Shown: positions 12,058-23,645 of the stretch, piece by piece
How the letters are laid out: every line of letters begins with the position of its first letter
Numbering within the stretch: the first letter of the stretch is position 1
NCBI GenBank assembly: GCA_958510825.1
Contig: OY294051.1
Coordinates: forward strand, 31,437,667 to 31,501,666
Length of the DNA stretch: 64,000 nucleotides
Direction of reading: 5' to 3'
DNA from: Brachypterus glaber
Taxonomy: Eukaryota; Arthropoda; Insecta; Coleoptera; Kateretidae
The notes under the pieces: model-generated
Databases searched by the model: none
The model's input: only the letters and a program-made list of their open reading frames with translations
What the model was told of the DNA's origin: nothing
Made by a program: the position numbers and the translations under genes

Positions 12058-12515
12058 CAGAGTATATTAAAGTACTAGTTTCATAAGATAACATTTATGA
12101 AACGAGTGCTTTATACTATTTTTTTCTATTTTGCTCTAAAATATAAAAAAACATATTTAAATTAATGACCGATTAAGGGATTTTGGTTTTGAGTTGGCAT
12201 TACAATTTTCGCTTGGTTTGGCTTTTGAAATTCATAGAACAAACGATATTTTGATATATTTTATAGTCAGCTCTTCTCTTTTTCACTGCAAGTATCCAAG
12301 CCACAATTTAAACACGGTAAAAATTAACTTAAAACACAATTTGGTAGAAAAGTAAATTTAAAATTGGTGTTGACATTTCCACGGAAACGCCAAGCGATTG
12401 TCTTTTGTCCTGTATTCCCAACCCGAAAGAAGAAAAAGTACAAACCTCTTATAGGCCTATAACAACACGCAAAATGCGTCTAATTATAAGAGTCGGAAAA
12501 TAGAAAAAAATCTTT
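12058..12515 (+). mobile_element. AGTATATTAAAGTACTAG family, copy 1
   Basis: This dispersed element of about 450 bp occurs again at 23150-23645 (inverted) and 25143-26650 (split by a retrotransposon). The left end forms a hairpin from TTAAAGTACTAGTTTCATAA and its complement; the body has ACAAACGATATTTTGATATA and GCGATTGTCTTTTGTCC. I see no coding frame. Confidence 0.6.
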
Positions 12516-12544
12516 AAATCAGCTTTTTTCTGTAATTTAAATTA

Positions 12545-12870
12545 ATAGTTATTTATGGTACTAGTGGGTAAAGTAAGATATTGCCCATGAGAAAATTAAC
12601 CAGCCAAGCAGGTTAATTTTCGAAAGGACAATATCGGTTTACCCATGAGTGCAATACAAGGTTTTATCCAATAAATAGCTTAGAAATTCATATTTTTATT
12701 AAAAATTTTAATGACATTTACAAGAAAATAATTTGACAAGTGACAGTTGAGTGGGTAAAATAAATAATTATCCACTCAATAAAGTAAAAGCCACGCGGGG
12801 GTTATTATTGAGTTTATCTATTTAAAATAAAGCTGGTAATTGTCTCATTATCTGTATGTATTGGATAAAT
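12545..12870 (+). mobile_element. ATAGTTATTTATGG family, copy 2, next to an exon
   Basis: The sequence is very close to the other two copies but has lost the tip of the hairpin. It ends 51 bp from the donor side of the guanylate cyclase exon at 12922-13071, so it may affect splicing of that exon. Confidence 0.65.
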
Positions 12871-12921
12871 TAAATTTTTCTACCGGTGTTTGACCCCTTA
12901 AAAGATTAAGGTATTACTTAC

Positions 12922-13071
12922 CCCTTCGTATTAGATTTTTTCTTCGGTCTGGATCGTATATCTCATCGTCTACGGATATAACCACATAATCTCCTGTATC
13001 TAGAAGTTTGCGCCTTTGCAGACATTTGATGAAATCTATTGAAGCTATATGTTCCCCCACGAACACGTAAA
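12922..13071 (-). CDS. Receptor-type guanylate cyclase, extracellular-domain exon (downstream of the three)
   Basis: This 150-bp exon needs one base from the preceding exon (A + TT = Ile) and leaves one base (G) for the next. The acceptor is a run of T ending in TTACAG and the donor is GGG/GTAAGT. It reads (I)YVFVGEHIASIDFIKCLQRR, then LLDTGDYVVISVDDEIYDPD and RRKNLIRRG. The hydrophobic strand, helix, T-G-D-Y-V strand and acidic V-D-D-E-I-Y-D loop match the segment of ANF-receptor domains where natriuretic-peptide receptors have a GDY-aromatic-aromatic strand. The open frame runs on through the acceptor into intron, so its apparent Met start is false. No continuation exon is visible between here and base 1. 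A repeat insertion ends only 51 bp past the donor, and a retroelement-like tail lies about 120 bp before the acceptor. Confidence 0.88.
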
Positions 13072-13185
13072 CTGTAAAAAAAAATGCAATAATTAAAACC
13101 TTAATAATAAAACTACACGGTTCGCCGTTATTCACGTTTAGTTCGACTATGGAAAACACTCGGTTTTCTTTCACAATTTGTTCAA

Positions 13186-13300
13186 TTATAAAGTTTAGTT
13201 AGTTTAGTTTATTTATTTGAAGTTATTACTGAGTCGTGGGGAGCCCCAAATAAGCTCTAGGCTTGTGGTAGGGGCTCTCCACTAATTTTGATAACAATAA
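13186..13300 (-). repeat. Possible 3' tail of a non-LTR retrotransposon
   Basis: On the minus strand a GC-richer stretch (GGGGCTCCCCACGACTC) is followed by a tail of repeated AAACTAAACT-like units. Short-unit tails of this kind mark the 3' ends of CR1/Jockey-type insertions. No coding part is recognised beyond it. Confidence 0.35.
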
Positions 13301-13778
13301 AAAGACAAAATGGAATTTGGACAGTCTTCACAGTAAATTTTGAGAAATCGTCAAGCTCTTTGGTGTTTTCCGAGGTGTTTTCTTACAATTCTTGACTCTG
13401 TAGATTAGGATCAAATCATACTTGTAATTTTTCAGATCATTTACCATTATTTAACTTGAATTACTAAAAATTTAGATTTTATACCAAAAGATACAAATTA
13501 TAAATGTGTACTTCTATGAAAGTCGGGTAACTTTTTAGATGAATTTGAGTAACATGTTTTTTATTTTTAATTCTGTTCTTTCATAACATTTTTAATGGAA
13601 AACGGGTTGGTTATAATGTATTTAAAAGGAACAGACACTTATATGATTTTTTTTTGCCACGCGGTGAAAAATTTTTTTTCGTTAATTTTATTTTGCTTAT
13701 ACCGGGTGTCCCAGCCAGGACGAACCAGTCGTTTTTTGGCGTTATTATTAAAGATATCAAAATGAATTTATAGAAATT

Positions 13779-14770
13779 ACACAGGCCCACAAAAAAAAAT
13801 CTGAGTCTTGGATTCCAATATGATATTCCTATGTATTTTTTTCCGCTGAAACTGAATCCGTAACCCGTTTAACCCCTACACGTCAGAATTTTGACATAAC
13901 CTCAAAAAACATCCGAAAAACTACTGAAACCTCTAAAATCATCTATGCCATACCACTGTCACCCCATGTCCCCAAATTGCTAATTCTAAAACCACAGAAA
14001 CTCATAATCCCCCAACCTCATAATACCATAGCCGCATAACCTCCAAACCCCGTAACCTCATTAAGTAGAAAAATCTAGTTTGGGAAAACAGAAAAAATTA
14101 TTCAGTTTTTTTTGTGGAACATAGTCATAGGTAAGTAACTCTATAACCTCAAAATCCCTCAACACCATAACCTCAAAATCCCTTCACTTCGTAACCCCAT
14201 ATACTATATCCCCTTAATCCCGTTATCCTATTCTTCAGAGAAGTCCGGTTAAAAAAATAATGAAGTAGACCTTGATTCATGACTTCACTCACAAAACTCT
14301 TATGATTTTGAGAACCGGACTTCTCCACAGAATAGGATTATGGGGTTAAGGTTATAATATATGGGGTTTGGAAGTGAAGGGGTTAGGAGGTGTGATGGGA
14401 TTTTAGGGTTATACAGTTACTTATTCATAACTATACTCTACAATAAATTTTCACGTAATTGTTTTGTTTTCCCGAAACAGATTTTTCTACTTAATGAGGT
14501 TACGGGGTTTTGAGGTTATGGAGTAATGGTATTCCGCGGTGAGGGGATTATGGAGTTACGAAATTACGAATTTGGAGGAAGGGGGTGAAAGTGGTATGGA
14601 GTAGATGATTTTAGCGGTTTCAGTAGTTTTTCGGGTGTTTTTTGAGGTTATGTCAAAATCCTGACGTGTAGGGGTTAAACGGGTTACGATTTCGGTTTCA
14701 ACGGGAAAAAATACATAGGAATATCATATTGGAATCCAAGACTCACAAAAAAAAAATTGTGGGCTTGTGT
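13779..14770. mobile_element. Foldback element, 0.99 kb, built of CATAACCTC-type phrases
   Basis: Two arms of about 460 bp run from ACACAGGCCCACAA on the left to its complement ending at 14770, with a short centre near 14255-14300. The arms contain many variations of CCCCATAACCTCATAA, strongly strand-biased (C-rich left arm, G-rich right arm). It contains no coding frame. Confidence 0.75.
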
Positions 14771-14904
14771 TATCAGAGACCCAGTAAGCTATTATTTTAT
14801 CTAAAAAAAAACTTTTGCATTATCTTTTGTTTTCGAGTTACAAATATTCATAGATACATTTTATTAGCGAAGGTAAATTGTAAGTACTAAAATATAAAAA
14901 ATTA

Positions 14905-15130
14905 TGTAGAATAGAATAGAATTTTATTTCGCCAAGATTGATACACGGGTGGTACATTTGGTAAGTCAAATTTAAATACATACTACATTTAAAATTACAT
15001 AAAAAATATAAAAAGTAGAATATCACATATCCCCAAGAATTTAGGCAACACTGTTTGGATATAGCAAGATTTGCGACTAAAAAAAAAGGAAAAAAAAGTA
15101 AAAACCACACAAAAAAAGTCAAGTCAAGTC
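14905..15130 (-). repeat. Non-LTR retrotransposon 3' tails
   Basis: Two adjacent short-unit tails are present: TAGAATAGAATAGAATTTTATTT at about 14906-14928 (minus-strand AAATAAAATTCTATTCTA type) and TCAAGTCAAGTCAAGTCATT at about 15119-15133. They look like the ends of two truncated insertions. The open frame at 14838-15122 lies over them and is not credible. Confidence 0.4.
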
Positions 15131-15389
15131 ATTTATTCATGTAATTTTCTTAATGGTGTACTACTTTTTTCAAATTAAAATCCACTTTTTTGTACAAAAA
15201 GGTAAAAATTAATAAAATTGGCATTAGCATTTCTCATATTTGACAAATACGTTTTTGACTTTTATAAATAAATAATATTTATTATTAATTATACCTAGTA
15301 ATTCTTCTGATAAAATAAAAGTTCTGCAAATGAATTGGAATTCTATTTTGACCTGTGGAATCATATACAAAAAAATAAAATTACAAAAA

Positions 15390-15760
15390 AGTTACACAGA
15401 AAAAAGTTTGGGACAAAAAACTGATGAGACCCCCTCGTTTCGCACACCTCTGGTTAAAATAAGTACATGAAAATAACATACGAAGATGGCCCTTATTAAT
15501 ATTAGTTTACGTGAAAAACCTCGTTGCTATATCTACAAGGGTTTCTGAGTTATTAAATAAAAACCGATTTTTTCAGCCACTTTGGAAGGGACGTAGCTCC
15601 CTTAGGAAGCATTTTTAGACATGTTCATAGGAACTTTATGTCGTGTTTTCTTAAAATTTTGGACCCTATTTCAAATACACCGTGTTCAAGGACCCACATT
15701 TTTTTTAAATCTTTATGTTAGTTTTTTAGATTTAATTGTATATTTTCAGTATTTTCTTTA
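15390..15760 (+). repeat. Dispersed repeat shared with 45690-45930
   Basis: Both copies contain AAAAAGTTTGGGACAAAAAA, AAATAAGTACATGAAAATAA and AAAACCTCGT. It is related to the family at 44560-44995, 49500-49921 and 60010-61020, which has AAACTCGTCGCTCTAGCTTA in the same place. Confidence 0.5.
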
Positions 15761-16109
15761 AGGGAAAAATACTACAGTACCACGTTTTCTACTTACATTT
15801 TGTACCGAAGTAATTTTACAAATATATTGTTATATCATTAATATTCAAATTCTACGAAAGGCTTGTTATTTAAAAACGAGCAATCACGTGTGGGTGCCTG
15901 TTTTTAATTGGCTGCTAACTCAACAAACCATTAAATAGAATAATTTATGGAATATTTGTCCAGTTTATACAGTGAAGTGTTTCATTTCTGTGAAACTTTT
16001 GCAGAGTTAACTAATCAAATTATGCCAATTAAAGCCCAACTTTGCTTAAGCATTGTGTTAAAATTTACACATGTAAAAGTCCGTCTAATATATATTTTAA
16101 ATAATTTTT
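15761..16109. other. Intronic DNA without recognised features
   Basis: It is AT-rich with no credible coding frame or repeat arms. Confidence 0.35.
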
Positions 16110-17420
16110 AATAGTTATTTATATACCAAGGGACTAAACTGGCTGTTTTAGTCCCGCTGCATTAGTGATTCCTGAGCGAACGTAGCGAGCGAGGGAAACA
16201 GAAATGCAAGGGACTAAAACAGCCAAGTTTAGTCCTGAGGTATATACACTATTTTTTGCAGGACCAAACATAATTTAGGTAGATAGATAAAATTAAAATA
16301 AAAAACCACGCGTCTAAAATCGGTTGTTTTATTTTCGTAAATTGCCTGTAAATTGCGAAAAGTCAGTTTCATGGCTATCGCGATTTCAATTGTTTTTTAA
16401 TATGGTTGACACAAACGTCAAAAAAATGGAGGAAGATGATAAATTTTAAGTTATGTATTAATTGTTATAACAATGTTATTTTTAAAGGTTTTCTTTGTTA
16501 AAATAAAATAAATTGGTTTGAATCGCTAATTTATTACAAAACAACACAAAACCTAATTTTTGAACCAGCAAAGCACATAGTAAGTATAGTGCGGTCCAAA
16601 AGTCACCCCCCCCCCCTTTAACTTTTGAACGAGTTGAGATATCGACTTCAAATTTAGAACTCTTAAATAAGACAACTTAAACTATCTTTTAGCATATATT
16701 TGATATTTTTAGCTCTTAAAATGTGGGCAGGGGGGTATGGGGGAACATTTTTTTTAATAGAAAGGAGGGTCGTGTGATACATTATTTTAAAGCTTATAAA
16801 ATTCTCTATTTAAAATAACATTTTTAAATTTTTTAAAAATGTTTTTTAAGGTTATGATTTTTCAATTTTTTGTGCTAAAACATTCGATTTTTTAAGTTTT
16901 TTTTATAAATTTTTATTTATGTCAACTAAAATTAGTTTAAAAGTATAATTAACATTTTTTTATGATGAAATTAGGCATTTTTAAAAAATTATTTGTTTTT
17001 TTTTTAGAGGAATTTTGACATTAATACCCATTTTCAACCCCATTTTAAACCCAATTTTTTTTTTATTTAAAAATATGAAGTTAAATGGAGAATTTTATAA
17101 GCTTTAAAATGATGTATTACACGACCCCCCTTTCCATTTAAAAAAATGTGCCCCCATGCCCCCCTGCCCACATTTTAAGAGTTGAAAGTATTAAATATAT
17201 GCTAAAAGATAGTTTAAGTTGTCTTATTTAAAAGTTCCAAATTTGAAGTCGATATCTCAACTGGTTCAAAAGTTAAGACTTTTGGACGGCTCTGTATATT
17301 ATTTTAATATTATCAAGGTTGCCGTGATATTTATTTATTTAAGTTTAGTCCCGAAAATGGAAGCGTAAAATTAAGTTTTAGTCTTGGTCGTGCAAAAAAT
17401 GTATTTTTTGTAAAGACACG
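16110..17420 (+). mobile_element. Hairpin-headed element split by another element
   Basis: It starts AATAGTTATTTATATACC, followed by a stem GGCTGTTTTAGTCCC paired with its complement (16141-16155 with 16209-16223) and a tip with GAGCGAACGTAGCGAGCGA. The end text (TTTAGTCC, GTGCAAAAAATG) recurs at about 17340-17405, after the insertion at 16588-17300. The start resembles the ATAGTTATTTATGG family, suggesting a common superfamily. Confidence 0.5.
16588..17300. mobile_element. Long inverted-repeat element with GTGCGGTCCAAAAGTC end
   Basis: The left arm (GCGGTCCAAAAGTC, AACTTTTGAACGAGTTGAGA, AATGTGGGCAGGGGGG) is the complement of the right arm up to about 17300. The arms are about 230 bp. The inner arm sequence is shared with 32340-32500 and 33800-33950, and the outer end recurs alone at 57530-57640. 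Confidence 0.7.
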
Positions 17421-18059
17421 AATTTTAAATTTTAATTAAAATAATAAAGCAGAACCTCTCCTATAGGAGAGGTCCTAGGCTAGGATCCTAATCTGGTATA
17501 TATAGTTGTCGACTAATTTGTGTGAAAATATTTATATTATTATTAATTTGGGTCATTTGGCCTCAAGGATTATTTATATTAATAAAAATCTAAATCAGAA
17601 AATTAAATTAAAATGTTCTTATTAGGCGCACCTATTTCTAGATGCACTGGTAAGCTATTGCGTTTAAAATAATACTCTTGCTATATCTTCTATACCTAAA
17701 AAAATGTTAGTCAATACCTTATCAAAGTTTAAAAATTTTGCCTAGTAAAGAATTTTTAATAAAATCGTTAAAATAATTAAGTATGAATGAAAAACTGAAT
17801 AAAAGTTAACTTCTAATGTTGCGGGATCTAATCTGGTCCCGTTTTCAAAGAAAATTATTAGTTTAAAGGATTTTGTGCAATATTTGGTTTTATCAATCAA
17901 GATATGTAAATGTCAAAATATTTCATTTCGAAGTAATTGCAACAAACCCGTAACAATTTAAAAAGGTGTGGATAAATTAATTTGGAAAAAGCGTTTTTGT
18001 TGAAAACGTGTAGAGAAATTAATTTGGAAAAAACTTTTTTATTGAAAAGAGGGCAAAGT
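17421..18059. other. AT-rich intronic DNA, nothing recognised
   Basis: A dyad, CTCTCCTATAGGAGAG, sits at about 17456-17471. Nothing else is notable. Confidence 0.4.
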
Positions 18060-18425
18060 TAAGTTATCGCGCAATGCTTCATCATTAGTGTCCAAATATT
18101 AGTTAAAGATAAAGAGCATTCGCTAATACAGTTATCTCTTCATAATTTTATAAAAATTGATTCTTTTAGCTCTCGATTCTCATTGATAGGATCTTTAGTT
18201 AAAAATTTTGTATTATCAGATAAAAATTGGTGACAATAATTAAATGAGTGATCAACTAATTTTGAAGAAAATATTTTTCATTTTTTACAGTTATTTTGGT
18301 GTTGTGTCAAACGGACAAATAAAGGCCTACTAGATTGACCGACATAAAATTTACCGCATTGATAGGGAATGTAATAAACTCTGTTTTTAGAATTTATGTT
18401 TGCATTAAAAGGTTTAGTTTTTGTA
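18060..18425 (-). pseudogene. Decayed Penelope-like GIY-YIG endonuclease fragment
   Basis: On the minus strand, translation near 18300-18396 gives NSKNRVYYIPYQCGKFYVGQ followed by SSRPLFVRLTQHQNN. This is the GIY-YIG start (VYYIP...FYVGQ) with the active-site Arg context. After a stop it continues HSFNYCHQF and a K-E/R-E-L-K-E-S helix that carries the Glu position. The wording differs clearly from the element at 4767-5468, so it is another Penelope family. At least two stops break it and I see no reverse transcriptase domain upstream. Confidence 0.7.
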
Positions 18426-18789
18426 AGGATTTAATATTTTTATTACGCATTGTGCTTTTGATAATTTTTGACATTTAGATTAAAATAACTGTCATGCTAC
18501 GTCTTACAAATAATTATAGAAAGTTTTCAAAAAGTGGACATTTGTTAAAAGTTATAATAAAAGTAAGCTTTTTTATTTATAATATACTATTGAAATAAAA
18601 TTTTACCCTACCTGAGCTTAAATTGTGTTTTTTAAATAAAATTATGAACAGTCGTTTACTGTGAAACCCTTATTGAGCACTGTATTATATTGCTTAATAG
18701 TTACAAAACATTTTTAGATTGATACTTTAGATTCCTTTTTAAAGATTTTTCTTGTAAATTATTCTTGCTTTTTAATAATTATTTGGAGT

Positions 18790-18890
18790 GTTACGGCCAT
18801 GTTAATGGTATAGGAAAATAGCGTTACAGGGGGGTCCAAAATGATCAAAATTTGCGTTACGTAATACTTGAACGTTCCTAGTAGAATGAA
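18790..18890 (-). repeat. Partial copy of the ACGTAATACTTGAACGTTCC element
   Basis: It matches one half of the 30537-30682 element: GTTACGGCCATGTTAATGGT, then GCGTTACGTAATACTTGAAC at the end. Confidence 0.5.
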
Positions 18891-18943
18891 GTGAGTTCCA
18901 AGTAGCAAACACTGTTGCTTAGGAAGAACTCTCTGCATCTAGT

Positions 18944-19250
18944 TTAGTAGCGTTCATGAGTTAATTTGTAATCATGTACCCGAAGATTACCAATATTAAA
19001 ACTAAAGATATTACTAAGATCCGTTGAATAGGTGCCATGTAGAATTCTATATGTTGTTATTAAGTCGCCTCTGTCCAGCCTGTCTAGTTGGGAAGGGACA
19101 TCACACACTCGTAGTCTATCATTGTATTCGGGTATATAGGTTAGTCTAGTAGCACTTCTCTGCACAGCACAGAACACCCACAGTACAGCCTCAATTTGAT
19201 TTTTATCTCTTGCAAGAATAGGAAACCATACCGAACTACGGCGCGGAGTT
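18944..19250 (-). pseudogene. CR1/Jockey-type reverse transcriptase C-terminal fragment
   Basis: Reading in frame from about 19249, the protein includes SSVWFPILARDKNQIEAV, then after a short extra stretch AVQRSATRLTYIPEYNDRL, VCDVPSQLDRLDRGDLIT and TYRILHG. The order W.P.....I..VQR.ATR......Y..RL.......L..R..RGDL...Y.ILHG is the region after the reverse transcriptase domain in CR1- and L2-like non-LTR elements. The frame is open for about 100 codons but both ends are lost and a small duplication sits before the VQR motif. It is dead. Confidence 0.75.
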
Positions 19251-19251
19251 T

Positions 19252-20292
19252 ATAAGTGTAGGAAATAGGCGGGGATCTAGACCCGTTTAAAAATTTATTA
19301 AGAGAGAACAGACAAATTAAAATTAAAAATAAAAATAAACAAAATGACTTAATGGGAAATAATATTTTTGCATTTTAAAATTGTTAGTCTCAAATTAGTA
19401 AAAAGTGGTAGATAAGTTAAAGGTAAATATAGAATGTATTATTTATATGATAAATATGTACCTATGTGAAATATTTAAATTGTAACTAAGTTAAAATTGT
19501 AACTAATAGTTAATAATGAAATTTGTTTAAAAACAACACCATCAATTTTTATCCTTTTTGGCCGTGACCTCTCAAGATCATCCCACTGTAAATTGGTAGA
19601 AAGTTGGGAAAATTTAGGGGTAGTTGGAAAATTGGTCAGTAAATTCCGCCAGCTTTTTTCTCTAGTTAGGAAAACTGGAGTACAGTTGGGAAAATTGGAG
19701 TAATACAGTTGGGTATTTTTTGAGAGTTGAGGGCAGTTGGGAATTTTTTCAGAGGTGAGGACATTTTTTTTTAGACATCAAAATTTTTCGTCAGGGGTAA
19801 CTTCACAGGCGAGGACCTCTTTCAAGTCATCAAAATTTTTCGTCAGGGGTAAAACTTTTTCTTTTGGTTGGGAAATTTATCAATTTTAAGTTGGGAAATA
19901 TTGAAATATTGATATTTTAATTGCCCACGGTAAATTTGAAATTTTTCCCGCCGTTTTCCTCGCCACATGACTTTTAGCAAAGTTCGGCGATTCCATTTTA
20001 TGAGCAACATAAACTCTGTGGATAAACATCAATAATAAGTTCAAGTCAAGTTTTAATAATACGATTTTAGGATTATAGGATTATTATAATGGTCCATAGG
20101 TATTATTAATGGTTTAATGATTTTCCCAGTGGGCAGAGTGGATCGTCGTTTCCGGTGAATTATAGGGATGTTAATTTAATGAATATTATAGATGTTACGG
20201 GCAACAAATCACAACTTTTTTTTTGCCCCGATCGGAAAGTAAATTTTTCTTACTAATTCGAGGGCGTAGAAACCGAATCTGACCTTAGAAAT
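19252..20292. other. Intronic DNA with short degenerate tandem phrases
   Basis: Between 19600 and 19870 the phrases GTTGGGAAAATT and CATCAAAATTTTTCGTCAGG recur two or more times. A CAAGTCAAG tail-like stretch is at 20041. There is no coding frame. Confidence 0.4.
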
Positions 20293-20721
20293 TACACGGA
20301 AAGAAATTAGTGGGCTCTGCGCTATACATTATAAGATATTTGGTAACAGTGGCAAATTATAGTGATTTAAGCTATAGATTATAAGGGACACAATAACTAA
20401 TAATGTTAAAAATAAATTGGAAACGATTATATATATTACAGACACGATTATATTTATTACAGGCACTATTATAAATTTACAGAAATTTTATTATATTATA
20501 AAAATTATTAGCACGGACAATAATTAAATCTATTTAAGCTATAAATGCCATACTATTTGTTATATTTTATTATTCACTAAACAATTAAAGTATTTCATAT
20601 AAATTTTTACACTGACTGCCATAATTGTAAGAGAAAGCCTTGTATTTATATAATAAGCGATTATAATTTGCTTGGTATGTGTGTTATAGCGCTCCTAGCT
20701 ATAATTTTTTTGTTCCGTGTA
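20293..20721. mobile_element. MITE with TACACGGAA ends
   Basis: The inverted ends are TACACGGAAAGAAATTA on the left and TACACGGAACAAAAAAATTA from the right. The interior is AT-rich with repeated TATAAATT-type text and no coding frame. Confidence 0.55.
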
Positions 20722-22590
20722 CAGCACCTAAAATTTTTGAGATTTAAGTCCAGGAAATAATGAAGATTTTTTTCAAAGTCTTAAAAAAATAGAGTAGGAT
20801 TTTAAAAATTTTAGGGTATATAAAAAAAAATGAGGAACTCAAAAATATATATGCCAAGGACCTACTGTCGGAGTAAGTACGCAAAAAAAAATAAAAAGCT
20901 TAAAATGAAAGTGCAGAGTTTACTTAATTGCTCTTTTGTGGCAAAACTATCAAATCTGTATAAAAAATTTATAGGACTTAATTTGTAGATTATAAAATTC
21001 TCTACAAAAATATTTATACAAATATTTTTTTGTTTTGCTTAGTTTGTTCGTAAAAAGTAAATAAATGAAAAAGAAACAAAATTATAGTACAGTGTAAACT
21101 TTTTTCCCGAGCCCAAAAAATATATTTTTCTTATCAATTTAAAGGCGCAGAATCCAAATTTGACTTTAAACAAAATCCGTGCTGGATTTTTTAAATTTTA
21201 GTACAGGCAATTATGCCAATTTAAAAATAATTTATAAAACTAAATATTGTGTATTTTTGTTTGTTTTTTTAATGGTTCTACATCATAAAAATGTTACTTT
21301 CATAAAAACCATATTACGTAACATTTTTTAGTTAATTTTTGACCCCCTAGTAATGATTTTTGACAATTTTTAGCAGTTTTTAGAGTACGTGGCGATAAGC
21401 TTGTCCCCTTTTGCACCCTTCTCCCTACCCTCCACCCCTACTTAGTTTTGTCACATTATCCATTTTTTTTTTAATATTTTTTTTTCATAATATCCCTATT
21501 AATTCTACCTATGAATTTAAAGTTTCCATGTTTCAAGTTGGGTATTTTTTAACTAATATTGAGTCGCCGAATCTAAATTTGTCCTCAGAATATGTTTATC
21601 TCCCAGGATTTTAGTACAAAAGAGGGATAAAATAATGATTTTTTAACATTTTTATCTCATTTTTCTCGGAAAACTTAGGTAATAGAAATATTCTGAGGCC
21701 GGATTCGGTTTCAGCGACTCAAAATTAGTCGATAAACATATGAATCCAATCAGGCCAAGAAACCGTGTTGCCTAGTGTAATTCGGCCAATGACGTTGTTA
21801 TCTCAAATGTAAAGAATATGCATCATAATGATATAAAGTAAATTTCTTCTAAAAGTTTTTAAAATGTGTTAAGGCGGCCTGATCGGTGATCGGCCGGTCA
21901 GTGATCACAATGCCCAGCCAAATTGGACATTATCGATAATGACCGGCCAATAACGTTAATGTACATGTAATTTGGGCAATGTTGATAGTTCATAATACAA
22001 ACGCATCATTGTCCGGGAAATGTCGTCATTGCCCGGGTAATCTCCAAAGTCCAAAATGATCAAAATTCGCGTTACGTAATACTTGAACGTTCTCTTATGT
22101 AAAAATCGAATTTTTTCGGTTACGTCTATTCGTGACATAGGGGACGATATGTTTGCGTATTCTCCTTTAAAGCAAACGTTCTTAACTTAATAATTTATTA
22201 AATAAGCCCACGATCTACGGCCTTAGGCTTTTTATGTGAATTATTAAGTCTCGAGTAAACTTTTTAAAATAAGGCTATGCGTAGTTTATCCTGTAAAATA
22301 ATTGAACGCTTTTGGAATGATTAACCAACCTTATTAGCTTAGGTTTATCATAAAAACACATTTTTTTTTTTAATTTTTAAGTCCCTCGCCTCATGCCAAT
22401 TTTCAAATGAAGTGGGACGGACCCTAATTTAATTTTTTTTAACTAGAATCTTATTTTAGTATTGTTTAAGACATAAGGTTAAGGATACTAGGAACTGATC
22501 TAGAGTACAGATTTAGTGCCTGCCCTTAATGAGAAAGGACTTAACTTTTCAAAAATTGTCTACTTTTATACACTGATAGCTCGTTACCGT
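20722..22590. other. Intronic DNA; dyad-rich segment and a partial repeat
   Basis: A GC-richer block at about 21890-22040 carries dyads such as TGATCGGCCGGTCA-type text and repeated GGCCAAT/ATTGGCC phrases. At 22055-22095 a short copy of the ACGTAATACTTGAACGTTC repeat appears. The open frames at 21411-21614 and 21956-22138 are not credible. Confidence 0.4.
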
Positions 22591-22591
22591 A

Positions 22592-23059
22592 CACTCAGAG
22601 AAAAATCGTTGTAAATCAAACAAAAGTCATATGATTTAAAAGAAAACCAATATGTTTTTGCTCCGACAGTGTTTTTTGTTAATTCAAAAAGATATTTTTT
22701 AATTTTATAAGCCATTGTAAAAATTAAAATATTCATTGTAATTTGAAAAATGTTTCCTCTTAAATAATTTAAACTTGTAAATGATTTGAATACAAAAACT
22801 GGTTATTTTAAAAAATAATTCTTTTAATATATTGATATTTTTCAAAAATATAAAGGGAAATATTATAATTTTATTAAAAAAACATTAAAATAAGAAATTT
22901 AGGGACTTTAAAGTGAAAAACGGTTTGGTGTAAAAATTATTTTTTTAAATTAATATTGTTCATAACTGAAACGTAAAGTTTTTACTTTTAATATTTTAAA
23001 AGGCAATTTTTTTAAATTAAAATAATTATTGATTTTACAAGATGGGATTTTTCTGAGTG
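22592..23059. mobile_element. MITE with CACTCAGAGAAAAATC ends, copy 1
   Basis: The inverted ends are CACTCAGAGAAAAATC and CACTCAGAAAAATCCCATC, with TA on both sides. It is AT-rich and 468 bp. A nearly identical inverted copy is at 43055-43528. Confidence 0.7.
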
Positions 23060-23149
23060 TAGTAAATACTAAATTTTTTTGCTTATTTGGAACGCCACGA
23101 AAGTTTAGTTAACATTCACTGGTTTTTACAATTACCAGAACTATAATAA

Positions 23150-23645
23150 CGTTTTTCTATTTTGCGACTCTTAAAAGCTCATAATCACAAGCATTTTGCG
23201 TGTTCTTATAGGCCCATAAGAGGTCTCTACTTTTTTTCTGTTGGGTTTGCAACCTACAAAAGCCTATCTCTTGACGTTTTGCGTGCAAATGTCAATGTCG
23301 ATTTAAAGTTTAATTTTTTACAAAATTTTGTGTTTGGGTTATTTTTTACCGTGTTAAAATTGTGGACTGGTTAATTGCAGTGAAAAAAGAAGAGATGACT
23401 GTAAAATATATCAAAATATCATTTGTTCTTAGAATTTTAAACATAGTGTAAACTGTAACGCCAACTCAAAACAAAAATCTCTAAATCAGTCATCAATTTA
23501 AGTGTAAGTTTTTTTAAATTTTAGACCAAAATAGAAAAAATTGTATAAAGCACTCGTTTCATAACATGGTTTTAGAGCATTAGTACTTTAAACTTGTACT
23601 CGTGCGCTAAAAAGGTATGTTATGAAACTAGTACTTTAATATACT
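23150..23645 (-). mobile_element. AGTATATTAAAGTACTAG family, copy 2 (inverted)
   Basis: It carries the family landmarks in reverse: GCGACTCTTA and CATTTTGCGTG first, then TATATCAAAATATCATTTGT, and the TTATGAAACTAGTACTTTAA hairpin last. The open frame at 23162-23374 overlaps it and is not credible. Confidence 0.6.

Larger units (their letters stand above)
1..12921 (-). other. Downstream intron (at least 12.9 kb) of the guanylate cyclase gene, partial
   Basis: The GTAAGT donor at 12916-12921 opens an intron that needs an exon starting in phase 1. I saw no acceptor plus coding stretch for the rest of the extracellular domain between here and base 1. The region is filled with mobile elements listed below. 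Confidence 0.6.
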
